A stretch of DNA of 64,000 bases from Armatimonadota bacterium (lineage in GTDB: Bacteria > Armatimonadota > Zipacnadia > Zipacnadales > JABUFB01), in the NCBI GenBank assembly GCA_013314775.1, contig JABUFB010000009.1, forward strand, positions 372,001 to 436,000. Reading direction: 5' to 3'. Position numbers and translations under genes: made by a program. Positions 26,597 through 37,060 of this stretch are shown piece after piece. Within the stretch, counting starts at the first letter, position 1; the number at the start of each line of letters is the position of its first letter. The notes under the pieces are model-generated. The model saw nothing but the letters and a program-made list of their open reading frames with translations, had not been told where the DNA came from and did no database searches.

Positions 26597-28045
26597 GTGC
26601 CACTCATCACCGGCATGGAAGACTCGCAATCTGCCGTTCACGATAGATCCGGGCAGTTCTTTCTCTGGCTGCGAGGCCGGCTTGCGTATTATCGCCAGGC
26701 CATCGAGGACGTACTCGTCTCCATGGCTCCGCAGGCGGTCAGCCTTGTTGCCGGGGTCGTTACCTCTGTCCTCATCGCCAGGGGGCTTGGGGCGGAGGGC
26801 ATGGGCCAGTACGCCCTGGTGCTCAGCGTCTGCGGACTGACATCACAGCTGTCCGATCTCGGGATAGGCCGGACAGCTGTGCGTTTCGCCGCGCGTGCCG
26901 CCGCCCTGGGTGATACGCGCCTGCAGATGAGCGTCCTGCGTTGGGCATTCCGCCTGCGCATGGCCATGGTCCTGGTCGCCAGTGCCGCAGCCTTCGCCGT
27001 CGCGCCGTGGATCGCCCAACGCTTCTGGCACGATCCGAGCCTTGCACCTATCGTCCGGCTGGGCCTGTGGATTGGCATCATGAGCGGCGTTGCGGGAGTG
27101 CCTTCCGTCTACTTCCAGTCACTAAAACGCTTCCGGATCAATGCAACCGTCAGTATCGTCCAGACGCTGCTGACTCTCGCGGGCATCATCGCCCTCGCAT
27201 GGCTGGAGTATTGGTCCGTCGATGCGGTGATCAGGGTCAGCGTCTTGACCGCGGCGCTGGGGGCTGCAGCTTTCATCGTCCTCGTCCCCAAGGCGGCTCT
27301 TTTCTCACTTGCTGACCTGCAGGGGTCGGCGAAATCGGTTCTGACCCGACTGTGGAAAGCCCCCGACCAGGGAAGTGCCGGCGAGAACTCCCTGGACGAC
27401 ACCGGCCCCACCACATTCGCCTTCTACATGGTGCTCTCATCCATCATAGTCGCGATCACACTCCGTGCTGACGTCTGGCTGATGGGCTATTTCCTGAGCC
27501 AATCCGAGATCGGCATCTACCAGGTGGCGACCAGATTCACCTTACCGCTGACGATGCTCATCGGCGCTTTGAACACCGCCCTGTGGCCGCGGGCATCGGC
27601 AGTGACTTCTCTTCCGGAGACCCTCCGGCTCCTACGCGGTACCCTCAAAGTCAGCGCACTCGCCGCGGTGGGCGGCTTGCTTTATGCGATTTTCGCTCCC
27701 ATGGCCACCGCCTGGCTCTTTGGCGACGAGTATGCATCGGGCGTCTTCCTGGGGCAACTTCTCTGCATTCGCTACTGCGTTGCTCTCCTTATGTGCCCCA
27801 TGGGCGTGGTCGGCTACAGCTTTGGGTTGGTCCGCGCGTACTGGGGCGTTAATCTGGTCCAGCTAACTGTCGCCGTGATGCTCAACCTGCTACTCATTCC
27901 TCAGTTTGGCGCGGCCGGAGCTGCTCTTGCTCTAATAGGCTGCGACGCAAGCGGGGCGGCGCTGGTTGCCTTTCTGGCCTTTCGACAGCTCGGACTGCTT
28001 CCTTTGAGGCACCGAATGCCCAGCAAGCCCCTGTGGAGGATATGA
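26597..28045 (+). CDS. Oligosaccharide flippase (Wzx-like, MOP superfamily)
   Basis: A 482-residue protein with about 12 to 14 hydrophobic segments. It has the Wzx/RfbX pattern: an N-terminal GVVTSVLIARGLGAEGMGQY (54-73) just after the first span, polar breaks in the early helices, and YFLSQSEIGIYQVATRFTLP in the second half. It would flip the finished lipid-linked repeat unit to the periplasm. GTG 26597 or ATG 26615 could be the start. The 3' end overlaps the next gene. A second full flippase is at 42407 and a fragment at 40130. Confidence 0.88.
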   Translation: MPLITGMEDSQSAVHDRSGQFFLWLRGRLAYYRQAIEDVLVSMAPQAVSLVAGVVTSVLIARGLGAEGMGQYALVLSVCGLTSQLSDLGIGRTAVRFAARAAALGDTRLQMSVLRWAFRLRMAMVLVASAAAFAVAPWIAQRFWHDPSLAPIVRLGLWIGIMSGVAGVPSVYFQSLKRFRINATVSIVQTLLTLAGIIALAWLEYWSVDAVIRVSVLTAALGAAAFIVLVPKAALFSLADLQGSAKSVLTRLWKAPDQGSAGENSLDDTGPTTFAFYMVLSSIIVAITLRADVWLMGYFLSQSEIGIYQVATRFTLPLTMLIGALNTALWPRASAVTSLPETLRLLRGTLKVSALAAVGGLLYAIFAPMATAWLFGDEYASGVFLGQLLCIRYCVALLMCPMGVVGYSFGLVRAYWGVNLVQLTVAVMLNLLLIPQFGAAGAALALIGCDASGAALVAFLAFRQLGLLPLRHRMPSKPLWRI

Positions 28046-28800
28046 TGTTCAGCCCACTTCAACCGCAGAATACCGTTCAGGTCTGGGACGACGTTGCCTT
28101 GACGTACAACCCACACGCAGAACTCGGGCCGGACTACCTTGCGTTCTTTCGAACCATGGTTGCGTTCGTCGGTGCCCCCAAGGGCCGTCGCTTCTGCGAG
28201 GTTGGGTGTGGTTCCGGCCGGCTTAGCGCATTATTGGCTGCGGAAGGTGCGCATGTCACGCTTGTGGACATAGCGCCGCAGCCTTTGGAGTTCGCGGGCA
28301 TGTACTTCCGTCAGCGCGGACTCGCTGTCACACTGGTCCAGCAGGACGCGCTGCGGATGGGTTTCGAGGATGAGGCATTCGATGTAGTCTGGAACGGAGG
28401 GGTTGTGGAACACTTCTACGACGACGGGAAGATCGCGCTCTTGCAGGAGATGTGGCGGGTAGTCAGCCCTGGAGGGCATTTGTTCGTCCAAGCCCCCAAC
28501 CGCGCTAATATTCCGTACGTGATCTACAAGACCTGGTCCCAGTGGCGCGGCACCTGGAAATACGGGTTCACGGATGATGTGACCGCGGGGCGTCTACGGG
28601 CTATCGCTCTCCAAGCAGGCATCGGTGCCCCGCAGGTCTGTGCCTACAACCCGATCGCTGGATGGTGGTGGCTTCGCTACGGCAAGCGGATCACGCAATC
28701 GCTTGGACTCAACACAGTCGAATGGCACAGCATACGGACTCGCATTGGGAACGCAGTATGCTTGCATGCGACGAAGCCCGAAGACATCCCCCAAGTGTAG
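28045..28800 (+). CDS. Class I SAM-dependent methyltransferase
   Basis: A 251-residue protein with motif I FCEVGCGSGRLSALLA (near 48), an acidic post-I end TLVDIAPQPLEF, and DVVWNGGVVEHFYDD (near 112). It is a Rossmann-fold methyltransferase of the UbiE/Methyltransf_11 group. In this setting it probably methylates a sugar residue of the polysaccharide. The start is in an ATGATG run overlapping the flippase stop, with GGAGG at 28035-28039; the downstream ATG (28045) has the better spacing. Confidence 0.83.
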   Translation: MFSPLQPQNTVQVWDDVALTYNPHAELGPDYLAFFRTMVAFVGAPKGRRFCEVGCGSGRLSALLAAEGAHVTLVDIAPQPLEFAGMYFRQRGLAVTLVQQDALRMGFEDEAFDVVWNGGVVEHFYDDGKIALLQEMWRVVSPGGHLFVQAPNRANIPYVIYKTWSQWRGTWKYGFTDDVTAGRLRAIALQAGIGAPQVCAYNPIAGWWWLRYGKRITQSLGLNTVEWHSIRTRIGNAVCLHATKPEDIPQV

Positions 28801-28913
28801 GGGCTTGCCTGTAGCCCCCCGGGCCTATTTGCAGACCGTCTGCTTGTGCCCGGGTGATAGTGAGCGACAACCACACCCTCTCAAGTATACTTGGCCTAGG
28901 AGGCGCGACAGTC

Positions 28914-29699
28914 ATGTACCAACCACCCAATCAAGAGCACTGCGCGCTGCAAGAGTTCTATGAGAAACGGTATCATCGATCTAGTGATATGGTCGCGCCC
29001 CCCCAAGACGACGACTTTGTCCACGGGCAAGTGTTGTCCATAATTCGGCCGCACCTGCGGAGCGGCCTGAGAGTATTGGACCTAGGCTGCGACAATGGCA
29101 AGCTAAGTCTTTACATGGCCGCTTTCGGATGTGATGTACTCGGCATCGATATAGCGCGGAACGCCGTGGATAACGCACGCAGAAGTGCCGCACGACATGG
29201 CATAAGCAACGCACGCTTTGAAGCGATGGACTTTGTGAACGAATGGAATGAGCCTGGTTCCTTCGACCTTGTTCTCTGCAGCCACGTGGTAGAACATGTC
29301 CCTGACGACGTACGCTTCCTGGGAAAGATCGCGGAAGCCGTGAGGCCAGGCGGCATGGTGATTCTTCTCGCGCCGACTGCGTGCAGTCTGCCGTTCATCG
29401 CTAGCAGACTCCTGCCAATGCGTGCACTGTTCAGGCTTGATGATGAGGTTGGGCATCTGAGGCGCTACCGACCGAGGCAACTGGTCTCGCTGATCCAAGA
29501 CGCAGGCCTTAGTGTCGAAGAGTTGACCTTTCTCGACGGTCCCATAAGGGACTGGTGCTTCCAATGCAGGCCCCTGCGGATCGTGCAGAGATTCTATCGC
29601 TGGCGAAAGGTGCGTCGGCTGATCAACACTATCGACGCTCTGATGGCGCGGTGCGTCCCTTTCCCCGGTGCCATTTGCATCACAGCAAGCAAGCCATGA
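28914..29699 (+). CDS. Class I SAM-dependent methyltransferase
   Basis: A 261-residue methyltransferase with motif I VLDLGCDNGKLSLYMA (near 54), the acidic GIDIARNAVDNARR, and DLVLCSHVVEHVPDD (near 120), then a hydrophobic patch LPFIASRLLPMRALF. The C-terminus is basic. ATG 28914 has AGGAGG ten bases upstream and begins the conserved part; an open frame runs further back but lacks such a site. A C7 run at 28998-29004 lies early in the gene. A sugar or lipid-linked glycan is the likely target (inference). Confidence 0.8.
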   Translation: MYQPPNQEHCALQEFYEKRYHRSSDMVAPPQDDDFVHGQVLSIIRPHLRSGLRVLDLGCDNGKLSLYMAAFGCDVLGIDIARNAVDNARRSAARHGISNARFEAMDFVNEWNEPGSFDLVLCSHVVEHVPDDVRFLGKIAEAVRPGGMVILLAPTACSLPFIASRLLPMRALFRLDDEVGHLRRYRPRQLVSLIQDAGLSVEELTFLDGPIRDWCFQCRPLRIVQRFYRWRKVRRLINTIDALMARCVPFPGAICITASKP

Positions 29700-29839
29700 G
29701 CCAGAGCGCTGACTGAAACGCTCCAAGTGCACACGATGGTTTGGCGAATGAACTGAGACCGACACCGCGACGGACCCTCGCTGCGGCTTGATGGCCTTGT
29801 GCAGCGCGTCGACACGGTGAGCAGGCAAGGCGATCGATT

Positions 29840-30928
29840 GTGCATATCGCTCTGGACGCACAGACATTTGAGCATATCGAGACAGGGATATCCAAAGCGA
29901 CTCGAAGGCTCTACGATGCCTGCCACATGGTGGCCCCGGACGTGATAGTCTCGGGATTGCATCACCGCCCGTTGCTGACGCCGCTAGCTGACTGGATCCA
30001 GCCTGTGACTGCAGGCTGTGCAGTCCCCACAGCTGTCTGGCGCAACAGCGTCCTACCATTGATGACTCTGATGCTACATCCGGATGTCGTGCATTTCCCC
30101 TGGAATGGACGTCTCCCCATCTGGATGCCTGGTGTCAAGATAGCGACCACCATCTTCGATGTGTTGCCGCTCTCGATTCCGGAGTTCCTCAAGACGGAGG
30201 CCGAAAGAGCAAGGTTCTGTAGAGCCCTGCAGCGGGACATTCTGCGCAGCGATGTTATCATTACCTGTTCCGAGTACTCAAAGACTGAGATCATGCGGCA
30301 TTTCCGGGTGCGGTCGGAACCCGAAGTGATCCACATTGGTGTGACGCTGGACAACGTGGCTTGCAGTGTTGCGCCAGCCGGGGCAGGTGGCTACTTCCTC
30401 TACGTGGGAGGGTATGGCAAGCGGAAGGGCGTTGAAGGGCTTGTTCGTGTCTTTCTTGGGTTGCACCGAGAGCGGCTGATCCGTTCGCGACTGGTTCTGA
30501 CCGGAGACCGTTCGTACTACTCTGAGGAGTTCCGGGCGCTGGTCCGCTCCGGAGTTGACCTCGGCCTGGTAGAGGAACTGGGATACGTGTCCGAGAGTGC
30601 GCTGCCGGGTTTGTATAGAAACGCAATTGCATTGGTCTATCCGTCCAAGTACGAAGGATTTGGGCTCCCGCCACTGGAAGCAATGTCGGTGGGATGCCCG
30701 GTGATCACGACGCGCTGCACCGCCATTCCGGAAGTGTGCGGGGATGCAGCGTACTACATCGATCCTGATGACGAGCGAGATTTCGGCGCAGCCCTGATAG
30801 CGCTCGAGACCAATAGCCAACTGCGGACTGAGCTGGCAGCGCGGGGCGCAAGACGGGTGAAGCTCTTCTCGTGGGGCAGCGCGGCGCAAAGGTTCCTGGA
30901 CATCTTGTCTCGGCTGGTTCAGAAATGA
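29840..30928 (+). CDS. Glycosyltransferase family 4
   Basis: A 362-residue GT4 protein. [20 protein letters not shown] is the short N-terminus typical of WbdA/mannosyltransferase-like enzymes of this family. [18 protein letters not shown] (near 185) is the donor strand, and [23 protein letters not shown] (near 271) holds the E-x7-E donor site. The start is a GTG. It lies 140 bp after the methyltransferase and four bp before the next gene. Confidence 0.85.
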   Translation: MHIALDAQTFEHIETGISKATRRLYDACHMVAPDVIVSGLHHRPLLTPLADWIQPVTAGCAVPTAVWRNSVLPLMTLMLHPDVVHFPWNGRLPIWMPGVKIATTIFDVLPLSIPEFLKTEAERARFCRALQRDILRSDVIITCSEYSKTEIMRHFRVRSEPEVIHIGVTLDNVACSVAPAGAGGYFLYVGGYGKRKGVEGLVRVFLGLHRERLIRSRLVLTGDRSYYSEEFRALVRSGVDLGLVEELGYVSESALPGLYRNAIALVYPSKYEGFGLPPLEAMSVGCPVITTRCTAIPEVCGDAAYYIDPDDERDFGAALIALETNSQLRTELAARGARRVKLFSWGSAAQRFLDILSRLVQK

Positions 30929-30931
30929 AGG

Positions 30932-32134
30932 GTGGTGCCCGGCATTCGCGAAACGGTTGTCCTGGTAGAGCCTGAAAGGCGCAATCAGGAGCACGCAAGT
31001 TTCAATGCGGCCCTGCTTGAGGCCGTGTTGCTTGCATACCCTGAGGAGGAGGTTCTCTTCCTTGCCCAGGAAGCCCATTTGCAGTGGGCCCGGAGAGCCT
31101 ACGAGACCTCTCTGGGGCCCATTTCCTCGCGGGTTCGCTGGCAGGAAATCCAGATTGCGCCGAAGGACTTTGGGGGCATCCGGCGCCTTCCGTATGAACG
31201 GCACTGGTGCCGTGCTGTGGTACAGCTTGCAGCGCGGCACACAACGAGGGCGATTATCCTGTGCTCCGTTGCCGACGCCGGACTGTGGCTGCTGAAGGGG
31301 ATGCTGAACAGAAGCAGTCCCGCAACACCTGTACTTGCGTTCATGCATAGTAGTCTTGGGTGCATCGCAGAGCCTTTCCGTCGCAGTCCCTGGAATTGGT
31401 TCATCGATCTACGACAGGTGTTGCGTTCCCGGCACCCGGACTGCCTTCGGTATATTGCATTGGGTCCGGCGATCCATGGGGCGGTCTGCGAGATACTGCC
31501 TCAGGTAGCTGATCATTTCGAACAACTCGATCTTCCATGCCTGTGGGCGCGAGACGCCGGGACAGATCTGTCTGATGGCGATTGCGTGCGATTTGGTTTC
31601 TTCGGAGCACCGCGCCCGGGGACGGGCTTCGACATCTTCTGCCGACTGGCTACGGACATGCGGGAATACTCGGCCGAGGGACGTTGTGAGTTTGTCCTCA
31701 TCGGCTTTCTGAACACAGACGTACCGGACTATCCAACTCAGGATGTGACGGGCGTCTCGCACCAGCCCCTCACGACGGAGGAGTACTGTCGGCGAGGGGA
31801 TGCGATCACGTACTCCATTTGGGCAGGTTCGCCTGCCAAATACCGCTTCACTGCGAGCGCTTCGTTCGTTGACACGCTGTCTTTCGTGAAGCCCGGGGTC
31901 TTCTTGAGGGCACCCTACGTCGAGAGCTATTTTGCGCAGATGGGCGACATTGGGTATCTGTGCGATGACTACGAATCGATGCGGAGACAGATCACCTCGA
32001 TTATCGAAGCGCCACCCAGGGACCGCTACCGTGAGCAGTGCGCTAACATAATCCGCGGGCGGAGAATCTTTTCGCCGGAGACGGTGGGGCAGAGCCTCCG
32101 GGCGCTCGTAACTCGGACCGCAAAGCTAACATAG
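30932..32134 (+). CDS. Putative glycosyltransferase (GT-B-like, divergent)
   Basis: A 400-residue protein weakly resembling GT-B transferases. It has a Rossmann-like N-terminal half (VLVEPERRNQEHASFNAALL), a central FGFFGAPRPGTGFDIFCRLA strand that could open the donor domain, and a C-terminal helical region. No clear E-x7-E motif is visible. It starts with GTG GTG four bases after a GT4 gene and is followed 26 bp later by a GT2, so it is part of the same operon. The glycosyltransferase call rests on fold impression and context. Confidence 0.5.
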   Translation: MVPGIRETVVLVEPERRNQEHASFNAALLEAVLLAYPEEEVLFLAQEAHLQWARRAYETSLGPISSRVRWQEIQIAPKDFGGIRRLPYERHWCRAVVQLAARHTTRAIILCSVADAGLWLLKGMLNRSSPATPVLAFMHSSLGCIAEPFRRSPWNWFIDLRQVLRSRHPDCLRYIALGPAIHGAVCEILPQVADHFEQLDLPCLWARDAGTDLSDGDCVRFGFFGAPRPGTGFDIFCRLATDMREYSAEGRCEFVLIGFLNTDVPDYPTQDVTGVSHQPLTTEEYCRRGDAITYSIWAGSPAKYRFTASASFVDTLSFVKPGVFLRAPYVESYFAQMGDIGYLCDDYESMRRQITSIIEAPPRDRYREQCANIIRGRRIFSPETVGQSLRALVTRTAKLT

Positions 32135-32160
32135 ATATTGCAGCGCAGAGGTCGAGCGCA

Positions 32161-33249
32161 ATGGAAGAAATCACGCGAGAGACACGCGGCTGCGAGCATG
32201 AGACTTGCGTGGCCGGAGGCCGTATCCAGAGCGGTCTTCGGGTGAGTGTGGTTGTTCCTGCCTACAACGCACAGGACACCATCGAGCGGGCCATCAACTC
32301 GATCTATGCGCAGACGTATGACGACATCCACGAGATCATCGTTGTCGACGACGGATCCACCGACGGTACCGCTGATATCGTGCGCAGCAGGTACCCGGAG
32401 GTGACTGTGATCCAGCAAGCCAACACGGGCAGTCCGGGGGCGCGGAACCGAGGCGTGGAGGCATCTTCCGGAGAGTATGTTGCGTTTCTCGACGATGATG
32501 ATGAGTGGTTACCCGAGAAGACAGCGCTGCAGATGGGGTGTTTTCGGGCCTACCCAGGGCTCGTGATGACCACCACAGAGAGCCTCACTGATGACCAGCC
32601 GAGCCCAGTAGACGACAGCGATGGGTTACTTCAGACGCTTGCCTTTGATACCGTCTTTCCACGGATCCCATTCCATTGTGGCTGTTCGGGATGGATAGTG
32701 CGCCGCACAGCGTTCGACCAATGCGGCGGGTTCGCGGTTCACATGCGACGTGGACAAGATACGGAATGGATGCTCAGAGCCCTGTTACTTGGGTTCTCAC
32801 TCGGACTTGTCACGATCCCGCTGTTTCGTTATTACGGCAGATCGCGAAGACAGGAAGCAGAGAAGACGGCGGAAATGGTTAGGAAACGTCACCAAGTGCT
32901 CTCACCGATTGTCGAGAGCTATGGGGTGTTGGCAGCCCAGTACCCCGCGCGGCTATCTCATCGGCAGGTAGACCGGAAGATCGCGGAATACTACTGGGCT
33001 GAGGCACGGGAGCTGTGGCGCTGGGGTCTGGCCACGGAAGCACGTGAATGTCTTTCGAGATGCTCAGCGAGATCGAAGGCTCTCGGGCTGCGACTCCTGT
33101 GTTCCCTGGCGCATGGTCTGCCAGGACCGTTCTACGCGCTTCAAGACGTACTGGTGCATGGGGCCAAGGGCGCAGTGCAGCTGCTACCCGGTGGTAGGCA
33201 CCTGTGGAGCAGAATCAGGTCCGCACTCAATCGCTATTACCTGGTCTAG
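32161..33249 (+). CDS. Glycosyltransferase family 2
   Basis: A 362-residue GT-A enzyme: VSVVVPAYNAQDTIERAINS (28-47), IIVVDDGSTDGTADIV (59-74), SPGARNRGVEASSGEYVAFL and the DDDDEW metal-binding stretch (115-120). An ED/Q-type acceptor region follows (GGFAVHMRRGQDTEWMLRAL). The C-terminal 100 residues are helical and basic. It would add a residue from a nucleotide sugar. It is the last clearly intact cytoplasmic glycosyltransferase of the plus block. Confidence 0.87.
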   Translation: MEEITRETRGCEHETCVAGGRIQSGLRVSVVVPAYNAQDTIERAINSIYAQTYDDIHEIIVVDDGSTDGTADIVRSRYPEVTVIQQANTGSPGARNRGVEASSGEYVAFLDDDDEWLPEKTALQMGCFRAYPGLVMTTTESLTDDQPSPVDDSDGLLQTLAFDTVFPRIPFHCGCSGWIVRRTAFDQCGGFAVHMRRGQDTEWMLRALLLGFSLGLVTIPLFRYYGRSRRQEAEKTAEMVRKRHQVLSPIVESYGVLAAQYPARLSHRQVDRKIAEYYWAEARELWRWGLATEARECLSRCSARSKALGLRLLCSLAHGLPGPFYALQDVLVHGAKGAVQLLPGGRHLWSRIRSALNRYYLV

Positions 33250-33397
33250 GTACCGACTTAGGAATGGCCCACTGGGCGGATGCCGAGAGAGGCAGTATCA
33301 GACGGCAATCGGCCGGCCGGAGACTGAATCCAAGTACGAAGCTCTGGTCTCGCTGATGCTGATCGTTCGCCAGTCGGATGGGGAGAGATGCACTGAT

Positions 33398-34213
33398 ATG
33401 GGCCAGCGGCGACGAGAGCATCGAGGATTGGTGATGTCTACCAGCGGGTATTCCTTGGCCTACGGGGCGTTCCTCGTAGTCCCTCGTCCTGTGCTGTTCG
33501 CATGGTACTATCCGCCTCTGATCGTAGCTGTGGCTTTGCAGGGCGCGATGGGTGCACAGTATGCTTGGGTGTATGCCGTGAACGCATACTCACGTAGACG
33601 CCCGAGTCGCGACGGCCTTGGGCCCTGCCCAGGGAGACGTGCTATCCGGACTGCAGCGGGACTACTCATATGGGTTCTTGTGCTGGCGCCCCTGGTGGCC
33701 AGATGGCCGAACCACATCGGTGAGGCCGTCAAGATGCAGCGGTTTGAGAACGAGTTGCGCAAGCCAATCGGCGTCTGGCTTGAGCAGAACACAGTCCCAG
33801 ATGCAGTTGTCGCCACAGAACCCATCGGCTACATCGGTTACTATAGCAAGCGGCCCATCCTCGACGAAGTGGGGCTTGTGAGTCCGATGGCATTGCCTTC
33901 TCGAGCCCTCGGTGATGGGTGGTTCGCAGATCTGCTGCGTCGGGCCAAGCCAGAATACTGCGTCGAGCGAACGCTGCTTCTGAACCAGAACCAGACCATC
34001 ACATCACCGTATAGACCGTTCCGCGGAGATGCAGACCGTACTTGGTTCTCGGCCAATTATGTCCCGGTGGCCGTTTTCTCTCTGCCGCGCTCTCGATGGT
34101 ATTCACAGGATCCAGGACGGCACCACTACACCATCTACTGTCGCCGTGACCATGCGTACAAGAAGCTGCGCATCGGCGGCGCGCCGCGAACCACTGGACG
34201 CGAAGGTCATTAG
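33398..34213 (+). pseudogene. C-terminal remnant of an ArnT/PMT-like membrane glycosyltransferase
   Basis: From ATG 33398 (or 33434) the frame encodes two hydrophobic segments (PRPVLFAWYYPPLIVAVALQ and GLLIWVLVLAPLVA) and then the soluble C-terminal module usual in large membrane glycosyltransferases (PIGVWLEQNTVPDAVVATEP, IGYIGYYSKRPILDEVGLVS). The expected 250-300 N-terminal residues with the DE loop and most spans are missing; upstream lies the GT2 gene. The tail may also be shifted: after the stop at 34213 another frame continues SGYGSLKVRVTEVESLVNGR up to 34310. Probably a deletion product, although a short expressed protein cannot be excluded. Confidence 0.6.
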
Positions 34214-34346
34214 CGCGAGTGGATACGGAAGCTTGAAAGTGCGCGTCACCGAGGTGGAGAGCCTCGTGAATGGAAGATGGCTGCCCGCCGGGCTGCCGGA
34301 GACCAAATAGGATCCCGACCCCCACCCGCGAAGCTAGGAGCGCCCT

Positions 34347-36080
34347 TTGCCCATGCGGCACAACCTTGATGACAAGTGGCTGTTGCTCATACTCGTCTCG
34401 GCCATGATGCTGGATATCTGGGCCATCTGGTGGGGGTTGCCGAATACGGCAGAGTGGGACGCCGACTCTTCCGTCCCGATGACCACCCTGCGGGGCGCGC
34501 TCAACCAGTTCAGTTTCGGATGGTTCGGTCAACACCAGCCGTTGCAGCCTGCCCTGATCGCGCTCCTGTGTGTCCCGCTTTTCGCGTACGTTTACCTCAC
34601 CGGCGGCATCAACTTGTCTGACGTGCAGAGGACATACCCATGGGGCCTGAGAGACCCCGAATGGGTGCTCAGTGGGGTCATTCTCATTGGCCGCCTTCTG
34701 TCATTGGCCTCCCACTTGCTCCTCATCTGGGCCATGTACCAGATCGGTCTGCGGCTGCGCGGGAGAGTGACCGCTCTTGCCGCGGCCGTCCTTGGCGCAC
34801 TGTACTATCCATTCGTCTACTATGCGCACGTCGGCAACCCCGACATGTTGTACATCGCATTGTTGGCAGTGGCCGTCCTGGCCTGCTTCGCATTTCTGGA
34901 GAAGCCTTCGGCACGGAGCATCTCGTGGCTGGCTTTCTGGGCGGCACTATCAACAAGCGTGAAGTTCCAGGCGCTGCCGTTCTTCGCGGGAATGGTGCCC
35001 GTGGTGCTGTGGGTGCTTCTTGCGGATCAGCGCCGGACCGACAGGCAAGGGCCGGCCAGAACCCGGAAAGGACTGGGACTGGCGGGGCTGGGACTGGTCA
35101 TCTTTGTTGCAACCTTCGCGGTCGCGAACAACTGGATGCTGAACTTTGACAGCTCGATGGAGTGGATCGCGAACAAGAAACGTGGGGCAGAAGGCTCGAA
35201 GGAGACTCGTGCGGAGTGGGCCAGACTTGCCGCTTCGATGCACGCTGCCGATCCGATGCTAAGACTGAGTTTCGCCGAGGGCACCTGGGTATGCGTCAGG
35301 GAAGGGTTCAGCCTGCCAGTGCTGGGGCTGGGGGCGTTGGGCCTGGTCTTGCTTGTGAGCACCCAGCCAATCAAGGCGGCGGCTCTCGTCGGCCCGTCCA
35401 TCGCATATGGGGCCTTCTATTGGTATGTGAACGCTGCCTTCGACCGCTACCTGTTCCCGCTCGTGGTCCCGCTCCTGTTGATGGCCGCTTTCGGCGCAGA
35501 GCGGCTATGGCAGGCTTCTCTCCGCTTCCGGGCATACCGCTTTGCCCTCGGTCTTGTCGCTATCGTCTTGGCTATCTTTCTACTAGCCCGTGTCATTGCA
35601 CTAGACTACGTGCTCCTCAACGGCAGCCGCCAGCAGGCCGAGCGATGGTTCGCGGAAAGACCGCAGTACCGAGATGCGACCGTGATCGTGTACCAGGACC
35701 CTGATGGAGCGCCGAGATTGCAGGATCTGGTCCGCTTGCGCTCACTTGGCCCTGCTTCGTACTTCGCGGATAAGAAGAATCAGACGGACCCGAAGCGCCA
35801 TTTCCGTCGGCCGGCAGTTCCGGATGAGGTCAAGTCTCTGCCCTATCTGCTCAACCTTGATCCCGAGTTCGTGGTGCTTTTCCCCGCAGACCGTCCTGAC
35901 AACGAAGTGGACTATCTGCTCCGAACGAATCCGGGCAAGTACCGGGTTGTCGCCAGTTTCGGCGGCCCAACGCGGCTGGTAAGGCGGACCTTTGCTGCTA
36001 ATCCCAAGCTCGAGATCTGGCAGCGGGTGCGGGGGACGGATCCTGATGGTGCCGGTTCCGAGATGAAGCATCCAGAATGA
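34347..36080 (+). CDS. Multi-span membrane glycosyltransferase (ArnT/PMT-like)
   Basis: A 577-residue GT-C-like protein with about 10-11 hydrophobic segments, an N-terminal extracytoplasmic loop containing WDADSSVPMTT (acidic pair), FGQHQPLQPALIALL, VYYAHVGNPDMLY (near 153) and a soluble C-terminal domain of about 150 residues. It would use a polyprenyl-phosphate sugar at the periplasmic face. TTG 34347 has AGGAG six bases upstream; ATG 34353, two codons later, is the alternative. It ends the plus-strand block, 39 bp from the converging minus-strand gene, and no terminator is evident between them. Confidence 0.75.
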   Translation: MPMRHNLDDKWLLLILVSAMMLDIWAIWWGLPNTAEWDADSSVPMTTLRGALNQFSFGWFGQHQPLQPALIALLCVPLFAYVYLTGGINLSDVQRTYPWGLRDPEWVLSGVILIGRLLSLASHLLLIWAMYQIGLRLRGRVTALAAAVLGALYYPFVYYAHVGNPDMLYIALLAVAVLACFAFLEKPSARSISWLAFWAALSTSVKFQALPFFAGMVPVVLWVLLADQRRTDRQGPARTRKGLGLAGLGLVIFVATFAVANNWMLNFDSSMEWIANKKRGAEGSKETRAEWARLAASMHAADPMLRLSFAEGTWVCVREGFSLPVLGLGALGLVLLVSTQPIKAAALVGPSIAYGAFYWYVNAAFDRYLFPLVVPLLLMAAFGAERLWQASLRFRAYRFALGLVAIVLAIFLLARVIALDYVLLNGSRQQAERWFAERPQYRDATVIVYQDPDGAPRLQDLVRLRSLGPASYFADKKNQTDPKRHFRRPAVPDEVKSLPYLLNLDPEFVVLFPADRPDNEVDYLLRTNPGKYRVVASFGGPTRLVRRTFAANPKLEIWQRVRGTDPDGAGSEMKHPE

Positions 36081-36119
36081 TGACCTTGTCCCCGCTCGGG
36101 TGCGCCACCCGCGCCGCGG

Positions 36120-37060
36120 TCAGGCGATGCTTCGGAAAAGGATGTCCGCCGCCAGGGTACACAAGTCCTCGTCGGGTAGATCGCGGAACTCTGGCGCCAG
36201 AGCCCGCCGAGGTACGGGAAGCTCGTCGGTGACGGTGCTGGACAGTACTTGTGCCTCCAAACCGTGTTTCGAAGCCAATTCGAGGTATCTGCCCAGGCGC
36301 GCCCGATTGATCGCGTCAGGTGCATTCCGTGTACACAGGTCCCAGAGCCATCGGGGAAACTGCATCATCAAGAGGGGATTCTTCGATCGCGACATCCCAT
36401 GGTCTTTGAGATCGATATGGTGGACAGCGACTCCTGCGGGGGAGAGCACCCGAGACATGCTTTCGAAGGCGCGGTCGAGGTCGCCCACGTGCTGCAGCAC
36501 AGAGTGGGAGAACATGAAATCCACACTTCCCGCGGGCAGCGGGATGTCCTCGGCGCGGCCCAATTCTCATAGACCAACTCATAGTCACCATTTACGGCGC
36601 GCCGCCTGATTTCCGCTGTTTCCTGCTCGGTGCACTCTATGAATGCAGGGATCTCTTCGGCAATCCTCAATGCCCCTGACACGGTCTCTTCGACGGATGC
36701 CCAACGTTCACAGTCGACGGCGATGACCCGCTTCGCCCCAAGCAGTGCGAACATGAGGGAGACATCGAGCGTGCGCCCTGGGCCGATCTCGCAGACCGTG
36801 GCCCGGTCAATATCCAGGCCGCTCGCTCTGAAGTGCCCCCAGTACTTGGCAAAGAGCCGCAGGTATCCCTCGTCTCCGGGTGGTTTCCAGCTGCGGTGAG
36901 ATACCCGGTCGGCCGCCTTCGCGATGACCGGCACCGATGCGAGTATACGTCGAGACAGCCTTCTTGTCGCCTGCAGATAAAGCCAAGTCCGCGAGCGCCG
37001 AAAATGGGATGCTGCGAACTCCCGGACGTCAACCGCGTCTGCTCTCCGGAAATCTGTCAC
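36120..37060 (-). pseudogene. SAM-dependent methyltransferase, frameshifted
   Basis: Two overlapping minus-strand frames together give one methyltransferase. The first part runs from GTG 37060 (with GGGGGAG five bases upstream) through motif I ATVCEIGPGRTLDVSLMFAL to GDYELVYEN near 36566. The second continues LGRAEDIPLPAGSVDFMFSH, SVLQHVGDLDRAFESMSRVL and runs to the stop at 36120. A single missing base around 36565 joins them. Apart from that both halves look intact, so it is either a recent frameshift or a sequencing or assembly error. Last gene of the minus block; the target is presumably a sugar. Confidence 0.75.
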
